Assembly: GCF_003073045.1 (NCBI RefSeq)
Contig: NC_037601.1
Span: forward strand, 23,100,150-23,164,149
Direction of reading: 5' to 3'
Length of the DNA stretch: 64,000 nucleotides
DNA from: Pomacea canaliculata
Taxonomy: Eukaryota; Mollusca; Gastropoda; Architaenioglossa; Ampullariidae
In this document: positions 24,820 through 36,904 of the stretch, piece after piece
Position numbering within the stretch: position 1 is the first letter of the stretch
How the letters are laid out: every line of letters starts with the position of its first letter
Translations under genes and position numbers: made by a program
The notes under the pieces: generated by a model
Seen by the model: only the letters and a program-made list of their open reading frames with translations
Told to the model about the DNA's origin: nothing
The model's database searches: none

Positions 24820-27800
24820 TGAAAGAGTCTATTAAAGAATTGAGGGAGAAGGCTGCATTGAAAATGTCAAAAATTGCAAGTATGTATCATTCATTATTTT
24901 CCAGATATGCACAATATTACAAATATGTACCTTTGTTGTTTAGATATTCTCTGATGGCAATGACCGTAAGTCCTGACTTAGAAATAGTTTTGAGTATTCC
25001 TGTTTCTTTCCCTCTCCTGTAGACTGCTCCAGCAGTGCTTGTCTCTGCTCGCACAAACTAAAAATTCAGCTTAAAGGTAGCATGATTATGTGGCAACATT
25101 TTAGCTATAAAGGGAAAAAAGTGAACTGAGTAAATGTTTTCTGAGGCTCAGTGGGGCATAGTACACGAAAGTTGAAATTTTAATAGTATTTCACTGGCAT
25201 GGCTTTGATATTTGTAGAATCACAACTGGGGCTGACCCAGTTTCCCTACAAGAGGGCAGAGAAGGGGGAAGTTCCCCCTTGCCTTGCCTCCAACCTCTCC
25301 AGCCACCAGCAAAACTGGCGACCAAACAGCTACAAGAGCTGCTTATGAGTGATTTGTCAGTCGCCAGGTATGGAACAGCTTCATTTGGTGTAGTCTATAA
25401 ATTTCTTCATTAGTGAAGAGTAGTGATTTTCGTTTGTAATTTTATGCTTTTGTCAAGACATTCAGTGATACCTGTCTGTAAAAGTAACCTTTGGGACTGT
25501 AAAAAACAAGTAGTGACTAGGCACACTTCTACACTCCATTGTTAAGACTTTACTTATACATGAGTTTTGCTTATTTTTAACTTTGCAGGATACCAAGAAT
25601 AACACAACAGACAAACATACCATCACAAACAAACGCAGAAAATTATACAGAGACTCAAACAATTGCAGTCACAGTAACTGCTCCAGCACTTGAACATATA
25701 ACACAAGAGAGAGAACAATATATACAAAACCTAAGCCTAGAGACACAGACAGACAGTGCAGTTCAACACATCACTGACATGCAACAAAACACAGCACACC
25801 ATGTAGACACTACAGATGTACAGCCAGCAGAAAATACAACTGTGAACCTATTGCCAAGGTAATAATCTTAAAGATTAAAAAATACAAATTTCAGATAATA
25901 TGGTCGTGCATTTTCTTACGTGATAAAATTTGTGAACCAGAACAAGTCTCGATGCATACTTTTCAGTGCATTCTTTTATCTTTTTTTCCTGTTTTGCTAA
26001 AATTACTGACATTAAGACTTTTTAGTTTATAGGATTTAATGATTTGAAGTTCGGCATAGTAAGTACATGAACATAAACTACAGCTTTTGCTAATAAGCTT
26101 ATGAAAAGTATGATTCTAGACTTTTGTTACAAATAAAATTGCTACAAGGTGGTTGATTGCTATATGTAGTGAAGCAAGCAGACTCCTACATTTATATAGA
26201 TGTAATAAGAGATTGCTTTTAGTTCATTTCAAATTTACATTATTATAACGTATTGAATATCATCTTTTTGTGTTGACCAAGTGGTATGTTATGTTTAGAG
26301 TACTTTTTAAAATACTAAAATAAGCACCAAAATTAACATTATTCAGCTGTTGAATCAAGCTTATTCATAGTATGCTGGCTTTTAGGTGACAAAAAAATGA
26401 ATATAAAATAAAGCAACCCTAACAGACAAAAATTGAAATCAGTCAATGTGAGTGATATTCCAAGATGATCAACACATTCAGCCAGGGAGCCTGCATGTCT
26501 CAATGGTCCCTAGAGCTATGCCTGGCAGCGATAGCCAGGTGGATAGGATGAGGATTAGGCATAGTGCTAACAGGCATAAGTATCAAGGGCATAGGGATAA
26601 CATCTTATCTGTTAAGCAAAAAAATGCATCATCCACTGATGTGAAATGGGCTTCCAGAGTAAGATAATTTGTCATGGTCACTGGTGAAAACTGTCAGGAA
26701 GCTCATAACATGAGAAGACGGAAGTCCTGATCACCAAGTTTCAGACCAGAATTGTTTTCAGAATGTATAGAATGCAATAGAATGCCTTTCTATATATGGC
26801 AAGATATTATGCAAAGTTAGAGAACAAACGAGTATGTTTATTGCTGTGCATGAGTACAATGCATATGGTGATGGGGAATGATAATGGGGATGTTGATATA
26901 TTTTTGTGAAAATTGATCTTTTCAAAATGAAAGCATAAGGGTTTTACTAGAGCCAACATTCTCTCAGGTTCTCCTGATTTCACAGGATACATTTGTAGTG
27001 TCCATGACATGCTTGTGTGTGAAAATGAATCCCCCATATACTCAAAAGATTTTTTGTGGAATTGTGTAAAATTAAGCTTATGTCTTTTAACATACAGCAT
27101 CATGATTACAGTACTTGTTCTGTTGCAGGTTCAGTGGATCTGCCCAAGGCTAAAAGTAAGAATCAGTGAATGACAGATTCACTAAACGATACATTGCAGA
27201 TCTACTGTTGTCATTTAGTTCACCTGGAGTCTGCAGCTCTCTCCCTTAATTCTTATTTTAGGTTTCCATTTATGATCTTTACAAGTTTGTGTGTTATAGG
27301 ATTTCAAGGTATTGTATTTGTGTTAAAGAGCCAGGAACAAAACAGTATGAGACACGTGTAGAAGAACTAAATACTAATGAGAAATTATTACAATTATGTT
27401 GAAACACAAAAACATGTTGAATGAGCAAGATAAACAATGCTCACGAGTAAACTCTTTACGGGTTAGGTTTTTTCTTAACATCAAACGGATAATTTGCATT
27501 CTAGCTATTTTGATGAGAATACAAAATGTTTCCTCACATTTTTTTCACCTATCTGTGATAGTACTATCCAAAGATGCAGCTTGTTCTATAGTCTGGACTT
27601 TGTATATACTTTGTAATTGTTGTATACTTGAATATTATTAGTATGATGATGATGATATCAATCTGTTACGATGTAGATAATACAATTTTAATGTAAAATT
27701 GTACAGTAAACTGAAGCTTTAAATGCTATAATATCGAAGAACTCGTTCTTTACATGCAGCTTATTTGTGCAATCGCATGTGACAGAGTTAGAATGCACGT

Positions 27801-27998
27801 CTCACCACTTGGATTTTTATATGTGCAGGAATCAGAGTCACTTGGGATGCCAATTCGATGAAGGCATTGGAAGACAGTCTTGGACCTCTTGAGGCCCTCA
27901 CAAGCATCCCAAGTAGCGAAGATTTAAAAGCCATTCGCCAGAGCAAACCTGCTTTAGAAAAATTTGATGTCATTCAAATATACAAAAAAATTGCATAA
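24820..27998 (+). CDS. Unrecognised multi-exon gene: alternative Gln/Thr-rich cassette, 27-nt microexon and Trp-containing helical C-terminal domain
   Basis: Exons were found from open frames plus splice sites: a 24820-24879; b 25218- or 25241-25367; c 25589-25858; m 27129-27155; final 27829-27998. Path a-m-final is in phase 1 throughout. It reads KESIKELREKAALKMSKIA, a basic linker DLPKAKRIR, then VTWDANSMKALEDSLGPLEAL and SEDLKAIRQSKPALEKF, ending IQIYKKIA and TAA. The last 55 residues have a W...L..LGPL...PS.EDL..I....P.L pattern, like the C-terminal domain of many uncharacterised invertebrate and fish proteins; this is a recollection of a pattern, not a search hit. Exon c is open for about 90 codons and rich in Thr and Gln. 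If b (from 25241) and c are included, the microexon is read in another frame and stops at 27151-27153. The 5' exon was not found. Confidence 0.6.
27829..27998 (+). CDS. Terminal exon of the gene above (helical C-terminal domain)
   Basis: This is the best-supported part of the gene. It has a pyrimidine-containing acceptor ending TGTGCAG, 55 sense codons with normal protein composition, TAA at 27996-27998, and polyadenylation signals at 27999-28004 and 28157-28162. The frame lacks a Met at its beginning, so only splicing can supply its start. A conserved-looking Trp (residue 5 of the exon) and the LGPL and PSSEDL turns suggest a compact three-helix module; its function is unknown. Confidence 0.68.
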
Positions 27999-28156
27999 AA
28001 TAAAATCAAAGAAAAAATGAATATCTAGTTTTGTCATGATTACCTTTGTTTGTTCGTTTATCTTGTAGGGGACAATGTGTAAATGAGCAGTTAAAAAAAA
28101 ACAACTATGTTTGTGTTATATTATAAGTTATCAGTGTCCTACACTTTTGTGTGTGG

Positions 28157-28162
28157 AATAAA
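28157..28162 (+). terminator. Polyadenylation signal AATAAA
   Basis: A canonical AATAAA sits 159 nt after the TAA of the terminal exon, followed by a GT-containing stretch. An earlier overlapping AATAAA at 27999-28004 touches the stop codon and is less likely to be used. Confidence 0.45.
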
Positions 28163-29008
28163 TGCATGCATAGAATGTGATGCTCGTATCTGTGACAAAA
28201 TCAATCGTTAGTCAAAAGGAAACAAAGTATATAACATCAAAGGCGAAAAAGGGAGAGGGATGCGAAAGTGTATTACTGGCACTAAAAATTCTTGGTTTAA
28301 AAAAATTCTTTTACACCAGGGACCATAGATACAAACGAGTCTAAAGTGATCCTCCAGGCGCCAAAAGACATGCCACTCTGAGGGTCTTATGGTGCGTCTG
28401 GTTATGCAACAACTCCATGTACCTATATAGCTGCAATCAACTGATGATGCTCGCAGCTCTATGTTTATACCATCGCTGCATTTTTCAACACGGGCAATAC
28501 ACGAAATAACGTGTGTCTACAGTGGGGATCCTAAATGTTTGTAAAAAGGTCATGACTTCTCCAGACGACATTTGGTAGCTCAGTTCGATCATGTGAATCT
28601 GATGATTGAATATGTTTACACTTGTCCTTTAGAAAATCCCAAACACCTGCTGTTCAAAGTCAAAAAGCGAGGTAATGGGTTTGACGGTGACTATTAAATA
28701 GTTGCTAAACTCCAGCCCAGCCAGTAGAATGACGTGTCGGTCAGCACAGCATCAGCAAAGAAAGCGATACAGAGTAGTAGATGTGGTGTACAATGCCCCA
28801 GCGACGCCTTGTACCACAGGAGGGTGGGACAGCAGACAACCGGTGTGCAAACGCCACAATCCCACCCGGTCCCCTGTTCTCCTTCTTAGCCAATCTGAAA
28901 CTATACCGTGAAGCCACCACTCAAGACAAAATATTCAGTGGCCTGAAAGTCAATCCTCTCGTTGCGCTTTCTTTGGAATTGGGAGTTAGTCGACGTGTTC
29001 CCATAGTA
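28163..29008. other. Intergenic, no gene recognised
   Basis: Composition shifts from AT-rich to more GC-rich through this stretch. Open frames on both strands are short and lack splice support. Confidence 0.4.
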
Positions 29009-29293
29009 CTGTGATGTCCAACCTTTTTCGGCCTGGGGGTCATATACATTTCCGACACGCGTGTCACGGGCCGCTTCACCGCAAAAATACAATTTGTACC
29101 TACCATTAATTTTGTAGTAATTAGTGGGTTATCTGAATGTCCGGCTAGAGACACGTACCAAGTCGGAGCACTGAATCGAAATGTTCGTCCGCGAGGCGAT
29201 CACTTTGCTGACAGATGATGACTGACATCCACGGACCACCTGACTTATGCGTGTGGCCCACGTGGTCCGCGGACCACACTTTGAGAAGCACTG
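29009..29293 (-). mobile_element. Old hAT-type non-autonomous element, related to the one at 62.1 kb
   Basis: Read on the minus strand, the end at 29293 begins CAGTGCTTCTCAAAGTGTGG and continues with the GGTCCGCGGACCAC palindrome, CATAAGTCAGGTGGTCCG and CAGCAAAGTGAT. These match the start of the 62,146-62,485 element over roughly 100 bp. The other end, near 29009, reads TGTGATGTCCAACCTTTTTC, a hAT-like terminus of a different subtype. The internal sequence differs from the 62-kb copy. No matching 8-bp duplication remains, so it is either an old copy or a composite. The left boundary is uncertain. Confidence 0.6.
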
Positions 29294-29872
29294 GATTAGA
29301 CCATTTATAATGGCCGACTGGACATTTGATTGACAGCCAAGGTGAACGTGCGTGAAGGGGGGAAAGAACGTGAATGACGACAGTTTTCAGAAGGCGTGAC
29401 GTATGGATGACGAAAACAAGAGGTATGACGACAGTTCCGTTCCGGCCAAAGGTCACGCGATCAGTACAAGGCTGCGATAGAGGTGAGTAGCGAACTTTGT
29501 CTACAGCAATAAGTTTTAAGTTTTAGATGAAACATTTTGAAATGAAACATTGTAAAACATGGAAAAGAAATGTTTTATCAACATTTAAACATTTAAACAT
29601 TATTAACACATTTTGCGTGATAGTAATACAGTCCAAGATGTATTTTAACAACAATTTATAAAATGTTAAAGTTTAGCTGTCATCAGAGTCTAGTCCATCG
29701 TTATTTAGTGCGGCATACGACCCTGCAAATGTAACCCAGAACTTGCCCTGCTCCCCCCCCCCCTCCAAAAAAAGACAAATTTACAGAATTTCTGCAAATT
29801 GACATCAACTCTCCGGCCAAAACTTATCGTTTGTCAAAACCAATTTGAAGTGACTTTTCTGTTGATATGCAG

Positions 29873-30718
29873 AAAACAAGACGAAATATTTCACGACAGT
29901 GCAGGAGACATGCAACAGGTAAGTCCCTCATGTTGCTGTTACGTTTCGCACTTCAATGCCAATGTTATTTTTGTTCTGGTTGCCAAAGTTATGTTTTAAA
30001 AACCGTTTAATTTTAAACCACGCATGCTCTCTGAAGTTCCACTTCAAACATGGCAAGAATGACACACACAGGTTTTCATGTCATTGAGTATAAAGCCAGG
30101 AAACATTTACATCATACAATAACAATTAATTTTACACGTACAACAAATGGTTATCATTTATGATAAAGACGAATTAATGATACTCAAAGAAGTATAGTGT
30201 CCACCGTCCACACCTGGGGTCAAAGGCCAGACTTCTTAGCCTTGGGTCCACATGTGGAGTGTGACTGTGTTTGAGAGCGTGTGTGTGTATCTGTGTGTGC
30301 ATGTGTGTGTACGTACGCGGCGACGGACGTGTGTGAAGGTGCATGCATATGCGTGTGCATGTGTTCGCGTGTGATGACCGCGTGTCTTCTGCCATGTCTC
30401 TCCTCTGATCCCCTGTTCCACACATCTCTGGTCCAAATTTCTTTTGATTGTTTCCAATGTACTCTAACACAAGCATATGCATTAATTAATTCTTTTTATT
30501 ATTATTTGCAGCACAACCCCCGCCCCGCCCTTCACCCCCCGCCTCCCGCCGCCGCACCGTCTGCCGCCAACGCCGCACCACCACGGGTCTTGATAAATCC
30601 GACGCTACTAGCAGTCAACCAAATGATGCAATATCTCCCACCCAGGGAACGGATGACGCTCCAACTAGATATATTTACCCTCGCAAGTGAGCGAGTAACT
30701 CCCTACCTCCCTCGCTAG
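29873..30718 (+). CDS. 3' end of a protein with Pro/Ala-rich linker and BESS-like C-terminal motif (two exons)
   Basis: Exon 29873-29918 (GT donor in a GTAAGT context) joins in phase 0 to exon 30512-30718, which ends in TAG. The first encodes KQDEIFHDSAGDMQQ. The second encodes a Pro/Ala-rich linker (PPPPAAAPSAANAAPP), then NPTLLAVNQMMQYLPPRE and RMTLQLDIFTLASERV. This final block, a short helix, LPP, then a helix with hydrophobics every 3-4 residues, resembles the BESS motif, which in MADF-BESS regulators mediates protein contacts. The resemblance is by eye only. No MADF or other DNA-binding exon was identified upstream; 5' exons must exist, because the first exon starts mid-codon and has no Met of its own before residue 13. 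A donor-like AG/GTGAGT at about 29,481 could close an earlier exon. AATAAA signals occur at about 31,421-31,441. Confidence 0.5.
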
Positions 30719-30802
30719 GAGAGAAGGTAGAGGTCTCACCGTCTCAGGCCGATACTTTGATAGCGACCTCCCGAGTGAGACTGATATGAGAGTAGAAGAG
30801 GA

Positions 30803-30969
30803 ATGTATGTGTGTGTGTGTATGTGTGTGTGTAAGTGTGTATGTGAGTGTGTATGTGAGTGTGTATGTGAGTAAGTATATGCGAGTGTGTGTATGTGTGT
30901 AAGTGTGTATGTGAGTGTGTATGCGAGTATGTGCACACATGTATGTGTCTGTGGAGAGAGAGAGAGAGA
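30803..30969. repeat. GT-rich microsatellite (GTGTGTAT/GTGAGTGTGTAT variants) with GA tail
   Basis: Imperfect GT dinucleotide tract with periodic A interruptions, ending in a (GA)n run at about 30,955-30,969. It probably lies in the 3' UTR of the BESS-like gene. Threonine/histidine-rich open frames on the opposite strand are by-products. Confidence 0.9.
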
Positions 30970-32521
30970 GCAAAATGAAGAGAAGATAATGTATGAAAGC
31001 TGAAGGAAGATCAGAGTAGTTCTGGCCCTGTGTACTGTAAACATTTGTTATCGCACCTGTCGTTCCGTGCTGTGATGACGTGATGGTGACGTCAAGCGGC
31101 AGACGACAGTTGACGGGTAAAACCGTTAATTTGCTGGTTTTCACGTGTTTGTTTGAAGTAAAGCTTAGACTACAACAAGTCGCTAAGCTGTGAAGGACTT
31201 AAGCACCGTTACTCTCAGTCTCACACACAAGTGTCTGTGCACCTGTGTGACTGGACACGTCACGTGCTTTATCCGGGTACCGGGTAGATCTTGGAGGAGC
31301 AGACTTCGTTCTCAGGTCAACGTGCTTTGGACAGACGAACATAAAATGCGATTCAGATTCTGTAACACGTGGACGAAGCGGACGTGACAGAACATGAATG
31401 TTTACTGGGGTTGATAACAACAATAAACAATAAACAATAAACAATATGGCCAGAGACGGGGAAGCAGCTACACACGACTGACTCGCGTGTTTCATATCGC
31501 TGTGTACATAGACAACGGTGTAATTAGAGACATATTCCATAGAATTAAAAACTATCTTCAGCGACATCTGTTGCTGTTATTGTAATACAAGCTCGCGGGG
31601 GACACAATGTCATCAACATTATTTCTCATAGGATTCAGCTTCAACTCAATATGCATCGTCTGTGTTTTTATTCTAGAGATATCGCATTGACTGTGTATTA
31701 TTGACAGCGTATTGCCGATAGCATGTATGGATCCAAATATGACTATAACTATATATGTCGATGCCATTCTATGGCTTAACCATGTATAGCATGTTTTTAT
31801 ATGGCTATAGTTATGTTCATGTTGACTTGGCTTTCGCATTGGAATAGACATAAAAAATGTTAAAACCGTTTTTACTTTTTATGACATTATGTATATTTTA
31901 CATACTTTTATATTCAGACTAACTACATAAATATTGTTATATACATGATGACCACAATCGCGCGTACAATATGGGAATCGTAGCTATACAGTTCCACCTC
32001 ATAAACACGCAGACAGACGCATTTGTGTCTGTTCGCAATGCACGCTTATCCTTGGGTATTGGACGAGATTGTTGGTTAGTTTTGCTGTCAAACATGACGG
32101 AGATGGGTCGCATCCAACGCGCACACACACGTGGCAATCACACCAAACTGTCAGCAATGTTAAAAACTACTGTCCACCCGCGGTGAATACCACTCAGCTG
32201 TCGGCAATGTCACAGACTCACAGACCAACAGACCAGCCTGTCTGGCCATTCATAATACACTCATAGTCAACACTTACATTACAGCAGTTGCAGTCAACAT
32301 ATTATGACTACCATGCAGCCTTCGGTCATACAACTTATTGTGTAGGAGCCCTAGGGGCAGTAAAGTGGGTAGCCTAGCCTCTCCTCAAAGGCAGATACGG
32401 AGGAGACAAGAATGGGAAGGTCGTTTACTGTCAGCATGGAGTTTGCAACCCAAAGCTGAGCATCTTCCTCAGCCCCTGAATTATGTCCTCCCTACAGGTG
32501 TAGGTTGTCAGCCATGTAGGC
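30970..32521. other. Non-coding, no gene recognised
   Basis: It contains a short triple overlap of caataaa at about 31,420-31,443, useful as polyadenylation signals for the upstream plus-strand gene. Otherwise there are only short patternless frames. Confidence 0.35.
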
Positions 32522-32679
32522 GACAGTCACATTGAAACAGCCATGATAACATGACATCAGTCACCCAGGTGACAGTCACATTGTAACAGCCATGATAACA
32601 TGACATCAGTCACCCAGGTGACAGTCACATTGTAACAGCCATGATAACATGACATCAGCCACCCAGGTGACAGTCACAT
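32522..32679. repeat. 49-bp minisatellite, about 3.2 copies
   Basis: The unit begins acagtcacattgtaacagcc and includes ccatgataacatgacatcag and tcacccaggtg. Copies are almost identical, differing at one or two bases each. Confidence 0.9.
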
Positions 32680-33255
32680 CAACGTGCCCCAAACAGCAAT
32701 GTGTCAAATGCGCGGGTGGAAGGAGGAGCGCTCTGTGAGTGGGAGTATGGGAGGCTGGCACTCTACCCCTGAATGCAGCAGGGAAGTGGCATGGCCCCTC
32801 CTGCTGTTTACCTGTCATCAAGAGTGAAGATGCCAGTTTTTCTTGGCTGCCGACGTCTCCGGTGCTCATGGCTGTATCGGACTTGGCAACAGTTCCAGAG
32901 CTCGCCTTTCCCCACCGGAGTGTGATAGAGCAGACTGGCACGCTGCTATCTTCTCTCTCTCCTAATACTTCAAACCATCACCACCGCTTGCGCCACCCCA
33001 CGAGCTCTACCCCCTTCCTCCCTCCTGATCTAAGACGCACACGCACACAGTACGCACGCACGCACACACAAGCATTCACACAACCCTAACCCATGCATGA
33101 TGAAGGGCGGCAGCGCGTGCCCGGGCAGTGAGGAGTTGTCTGTCGCTCGGTAAGTCGGGGCTGGTGTTACCTGGCAGCTCAGGTAGTCGCTAGCACCCGG
33201 GTGTGCGTGCTCCATGCTGGCTGAACCCGGCATCTCCTCCCCACCTGTCCTGAAG

Positions 33256-33361
33256 GTAGAGGCTACGGTGCTCAGGGGACAAGAACAGGGAGGGAAGATA
33301 TCCAAGATCGTGAGTGAGGTCCGGCCAGTGGCGCCGAAGGACGAGTGGGGAGGGCGCTGCT
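33256..33361 (+). CDS. Candidate internal exon, gene unknown
   Basis: A pyrimidine tract and CTGAAG acceptor precede 33256, and a strong GTAAGT donor follows 33361. The frame is open through the exon with protein-like composition (VEATVLRGQEQGGKISKIVS, then EVRPVAPKDEWGGRC). No matching neighbour exon could be fixed with confidence, and GC-rich DNA here leaves several frames open by chance. No function is proposed. Confidence 0.25.
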
Positions 33362-33576
33362 GTAAGTTTCGTGGCACCTGCACCTGACTAACTACTACTA
33401 GTTCATCTTTCGAAACAAAATGGCACACGTGCATCTTCAAGGCCACGTCTGAAGCAACACTTGGCTGACGGGAGTGTTGAAGGCCGCAAGGACAGTCAAC
33501 TCACTGACAGGGGCGACTGGAGAGCGCCTTGAAGCGTGTCGGTGAGTGCCAGACACGTGAGGTGTGCGGGTGGAGA

Positions 33577-33620
33577 CAGCAGCACCAGCACCAGCACCAG
33601 CACCAGCACCAGCACCAGCA
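33577..33620. repeat. (CAGCAC)n hexanucleotide microsatellite
   Basis: About seven perfect repeats of CAGCAC. All six frames remain open across it, which explains the overlapping Ala/Pro-, Gln/His- and Cys/Trp-rich false frames here. Confidence 0.95.
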
Positions 33621-34770
33621 TGCACAGGCTGCCAGACCCGCTACACGCAGCACACGGCCACCGGCACGCACGTGCACCTGCCTTGGCGCTGTCTGCCTGT
33701 CTGGACGGCTGCTTATCACACAGACGCCAGCAGCCCACAGCACACAGGAGCGGCACCAACACGTGAGTGAACCTTTCTCTCCTTCCACTGACAAAACAGT
33801 CCGCGGGTGGGGTGCGTGCATGTCGAGTCGGGTGGGTGTGTTACAGCTCGCCATTGCAGTGATGTGATTGACAACATTGTAGTTTTGTGTTTTCTATCAT
33901 TACAGTTTCAGTCCACAGGATGATTTCCACTTTTTCACACGCTACGGCTCACTTTAAATTACTTTTTTGTTTGTTTTTGTCCCTCGATGCATCTTTGTGT
34001 TATATCAGTCTGTCTCGGATCATCTGCTTTCCCCTCTTTCTCTCTCTCTCTTGTGTGGTATTAAGTGGTGGATAAACTTCGATCATCCCTTTTCTCATCC
34101 CCTGAAAGTAGTAAGTACTGTTGCCGTTATGCATTTATTTAAGAAAAAAATACAGGCCTCGACACGTGAGGTACGATTCCTGACGAGAGGGACGGAGGAG
34201 AGAGAAACAACTCCTTCAACATCTGCGTGTAGGGTGTGGATGCCAGCTGCTTCAAAAGGTGAAATCAGCTGTGAACCTGTCCAAACGACTCTTTTCTCCA
34301 CCTTTCTTCTGGAATGCCTGGGTACATCGCCGCAACATATGGCGCCGAAAGCTGCGGACACGGAGGGCTGAGGCCAAAGATTTCATATGTAAGGGCTTGA
34401 CATGAAAGATGGGAAGGGTGGGCCGGGCACTGTGACCTCCATCTTCATCACGAGTAGTGTGACCCTTGCACGTGAATTGTGTACGTGTGCGGGTAGCGGG
34501 TAGCGGGTAGCGGGTGCGGGGTGCACAAGTCGCAGACAGCTGAAGGGCATTATGTCGAAAGGTAAGAGAGAGAGAAGCCCGCCGCCACATCTGTGTACCT
34601 GCCAGGTGGTAGTGATGGGGGTGAGGGGAGGCGTTGACTTACCTGTGTTGATCTCTCCCCAGGACATATGGTGGTGTCAGTCAGACAGTCACAACACGAG
34701 TTCCTAGCACCGGTCGCCATGTAGGTCTTGTGGTGGCCCCTACACGGTACAACATATCGTGTTGTTTATA

Positions 34771-34808
34771 GATGATGATGATGGTGATGATGATGATGGC
34801 GATGATGG
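34771..34808. repeat. (GAT)n trinucleotide microsatellite
   Basis: Imperfect GAT repeats interrupted by GGT and GGC triplets. Confidence 0.9.
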
Positions 34809-35145
34809 AACTTCTGCAGCTGAAACCCTTTAAACTGATTTAGAGATGACAAGAGGCCATGACGCTGACTTGAACTATTGAACTACGACCCTAGGTCATT
34901 CGTCCTCAGCCCTTAGTCGACTGACCAGTGACCTCAGTGCACTCCACCACCACCTACACAAGTTACTATGCAGTATAGTGACATCCGCTGTTGGTGTTAT
35001 GACAACAAAACGAAACGACACTTTTATGCAAATTGGTCACGTGATATAATAGTTATTTTTACTTGGATCTACTTTCTTTCTCTTTATATCACACACACAC
35101 AAACACACAGTGAAGTTCTCCCTTGGCTGACTCACGCACATCTTG

Positions 35146-35656
35146 CTGTGTGTGTGTGTGGATGTGTGTGTGTGGATGTGTGTGTGTGGATGTGTGTGCG
35201 GATGTGTGTGTGGATGTGTGTGTGGATGTGTGTGTGGATGTGTGTGTGGATGTGTGTGTGGATGTGTGTGTGGATGTGTGTGTGGATGTGTGTGTGTGTG
35301 GTGGATGTGTGTGTGTGTGTGTGTGTGTGGATGTGTGTGTGATGTGTGGATGTGTGTGTGATGTGTGTGTGGATGTGTGTGTGTGTGTGTGTGGTGTGTG
35401 TGGATGTGTGTGTGGATGTGTGTGTGGATGTGTGTGTGTGTGTGTGTGTGTGTGATGTGTGTGTGTGGATGTGTGTGTGTGATGTGTGTGTGGATGTGTG
35501 TGTGTGTGGATGTGTGTGTGTGATGTGTGTGTGTGTGATGTGTGTGTGTGGATGTGTGTGTGGATGTGTGTGCGGATATGTGTGTGTGGATGTGTGTGTG
35601 GATGTGTGTGTGGATGTGTGTGTGGATGTGTGTGGATGTGTGTGTGGATGTGTACG
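35146..35656. repeat. About 500-bp array of TGTGTGTGGA-type minisatellite
   Basis: A 10-bp unit (tgtgtgtgga) repeated tens of times, with pure (GT)n expansions and TGA variants between. The Cys/Val-rich frame on the plus strand and the Thr/His-rich frame on the minus strand are artefacts of the repeat. Confidence 0.95.
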
Positions 35657-36605
35657 TGGGTCAGCCATGGACGACTTTCACTCTGGTGCTGACTAATCGC
35701 AGTGATGATGGTTTGGTCGAATGGACTAGAGGCAATGGTCGAACTGACTACGTGTTATGGTGGTTGAGTCGACTGATGGTCGAGCTGGCAAATGGTTGAG
35801 TCGACCGGTTTCCCGATGCAGACAGCAGAAAAGAAAGACTTAGTGTGTGTGTGGAGGAGGCAGCTTTCCTTGAAGTACCGACAAGCTCAACTAACAGACT
35901 GCAGGTGTTGTTTACAGACAACCAAATATTGACCAAAGGTTGCTTTTCACTTCCGTCTCGCTCTTTTCATTTAATTTCCATTAAACATAATACAATAATA
36001 ATAAGTTGTACTCTCGCATACTTTTACCTTTTCTCGAAGTGTTCTTAATGAATTTTATTATAAAAATCTGGCAAAACATCCAAGTATTTCGCTGTCAAGA
36101 GTAGAGAGTAGACAGGTTTACGTGAAATCACGACTAGTCAGTCAGGTATGGCCTGTCGGTGTGCAAGGGTTTTGTTTCTTCCAAATCACAGCCACGTACG
36201 TACTGTCTAAGTATGCGAAAAAGGGAGAAAGAAGTGACAAAGTGTAAAGTGTGAGATGAACAGCATGCCATGGGGTGCACCAGCAGGGGGACACCAGCAA
36301 GTAGCAGGGTGGGGTAGCCGGCAGGTGGGAACACTCATTGTCACACAGTACGATACACCGGCTTTTAGACAAAATTTACACTTTGGAATAGTAATTCTCC
36401 TAAAATGCTTCATAAGTTAAAAATAAATAAATTAAAACGGAAACCACGTGAACAGTCGACTTACTTGCTTTAGCGAAACTCACCGGCACATGAACACTGC
36501 CTCCACACAGTGGTCAACAGCAACCCTCCCGACAATGCTGATGTGTAAATAGTGGGAGAAATGTAAATCACAGTCTTCTTTTACTCTCTCTCTCCCTCCC
36601 CACCC

Positions 36606-36736
36606 CACACACACACACTTACACACGCCACACACACACACTTACACACGCCCACACACACACACACTTACACGCGCACACACACACACTTACACACGCG
36701 CACACACACACACTTACACACGCCCACACACACACA
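36606..36736. repeat. (CA)n microsatellite with periodic CTTACACACGC interruptions
   Basis: CA dinucleotides arranged in a higher-order unit of about 27-30 bp (cacacacacacttacacacg). Confidence 0.95.
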
Positions 36737-36904
36737 TGCGCAGAGGAGTGCGAGAAGTTAGGAAGCACACAGAATCCATATTTTCGTGAAAGTTGCCTGT
36801 GACTGGTAGAGCTTGACCCTCCTGTACTTGAGGTAGGTGTCTGTCTTTGACTGTCTGAATGATGTTGAAATACCAGATTTCTCTCCTTTTCTTCCCTGAT
36901 CACC

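Noticed and set aside
26452..26667. 71-codon plus-strand frame ending at a GTAAGA donor, tested as a missing exon of the 24.8-28.0 kb gene
   Set aside because: No acceptor gives the needed phase (2 in, 1 out), and the start codon is GTG; composition is not protein-like.
28570..28640. Possible tRNA (ggtagctcagttcgatc)
   Set aside because: An A-box-like start is present, but there is no B box or cloverleaf at the right distance.
33437..33867. Several overlapping frames (about 60-117 codons) on both strands
   Set aside because: All cross the CAGCAC hexamer and GC-rich flanks, which leave many frames open. I kept only the separate 33256-33361 segment as a weak candidate.
35123..35696. Cys/Val-rich (plus) and Thr/His-rich (minus) open frames of 110-178 codons
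   Set aside because: They are pure translations of the GT-rich minisatellite; every frame without a stop in the unit stays open. No splice or start context.
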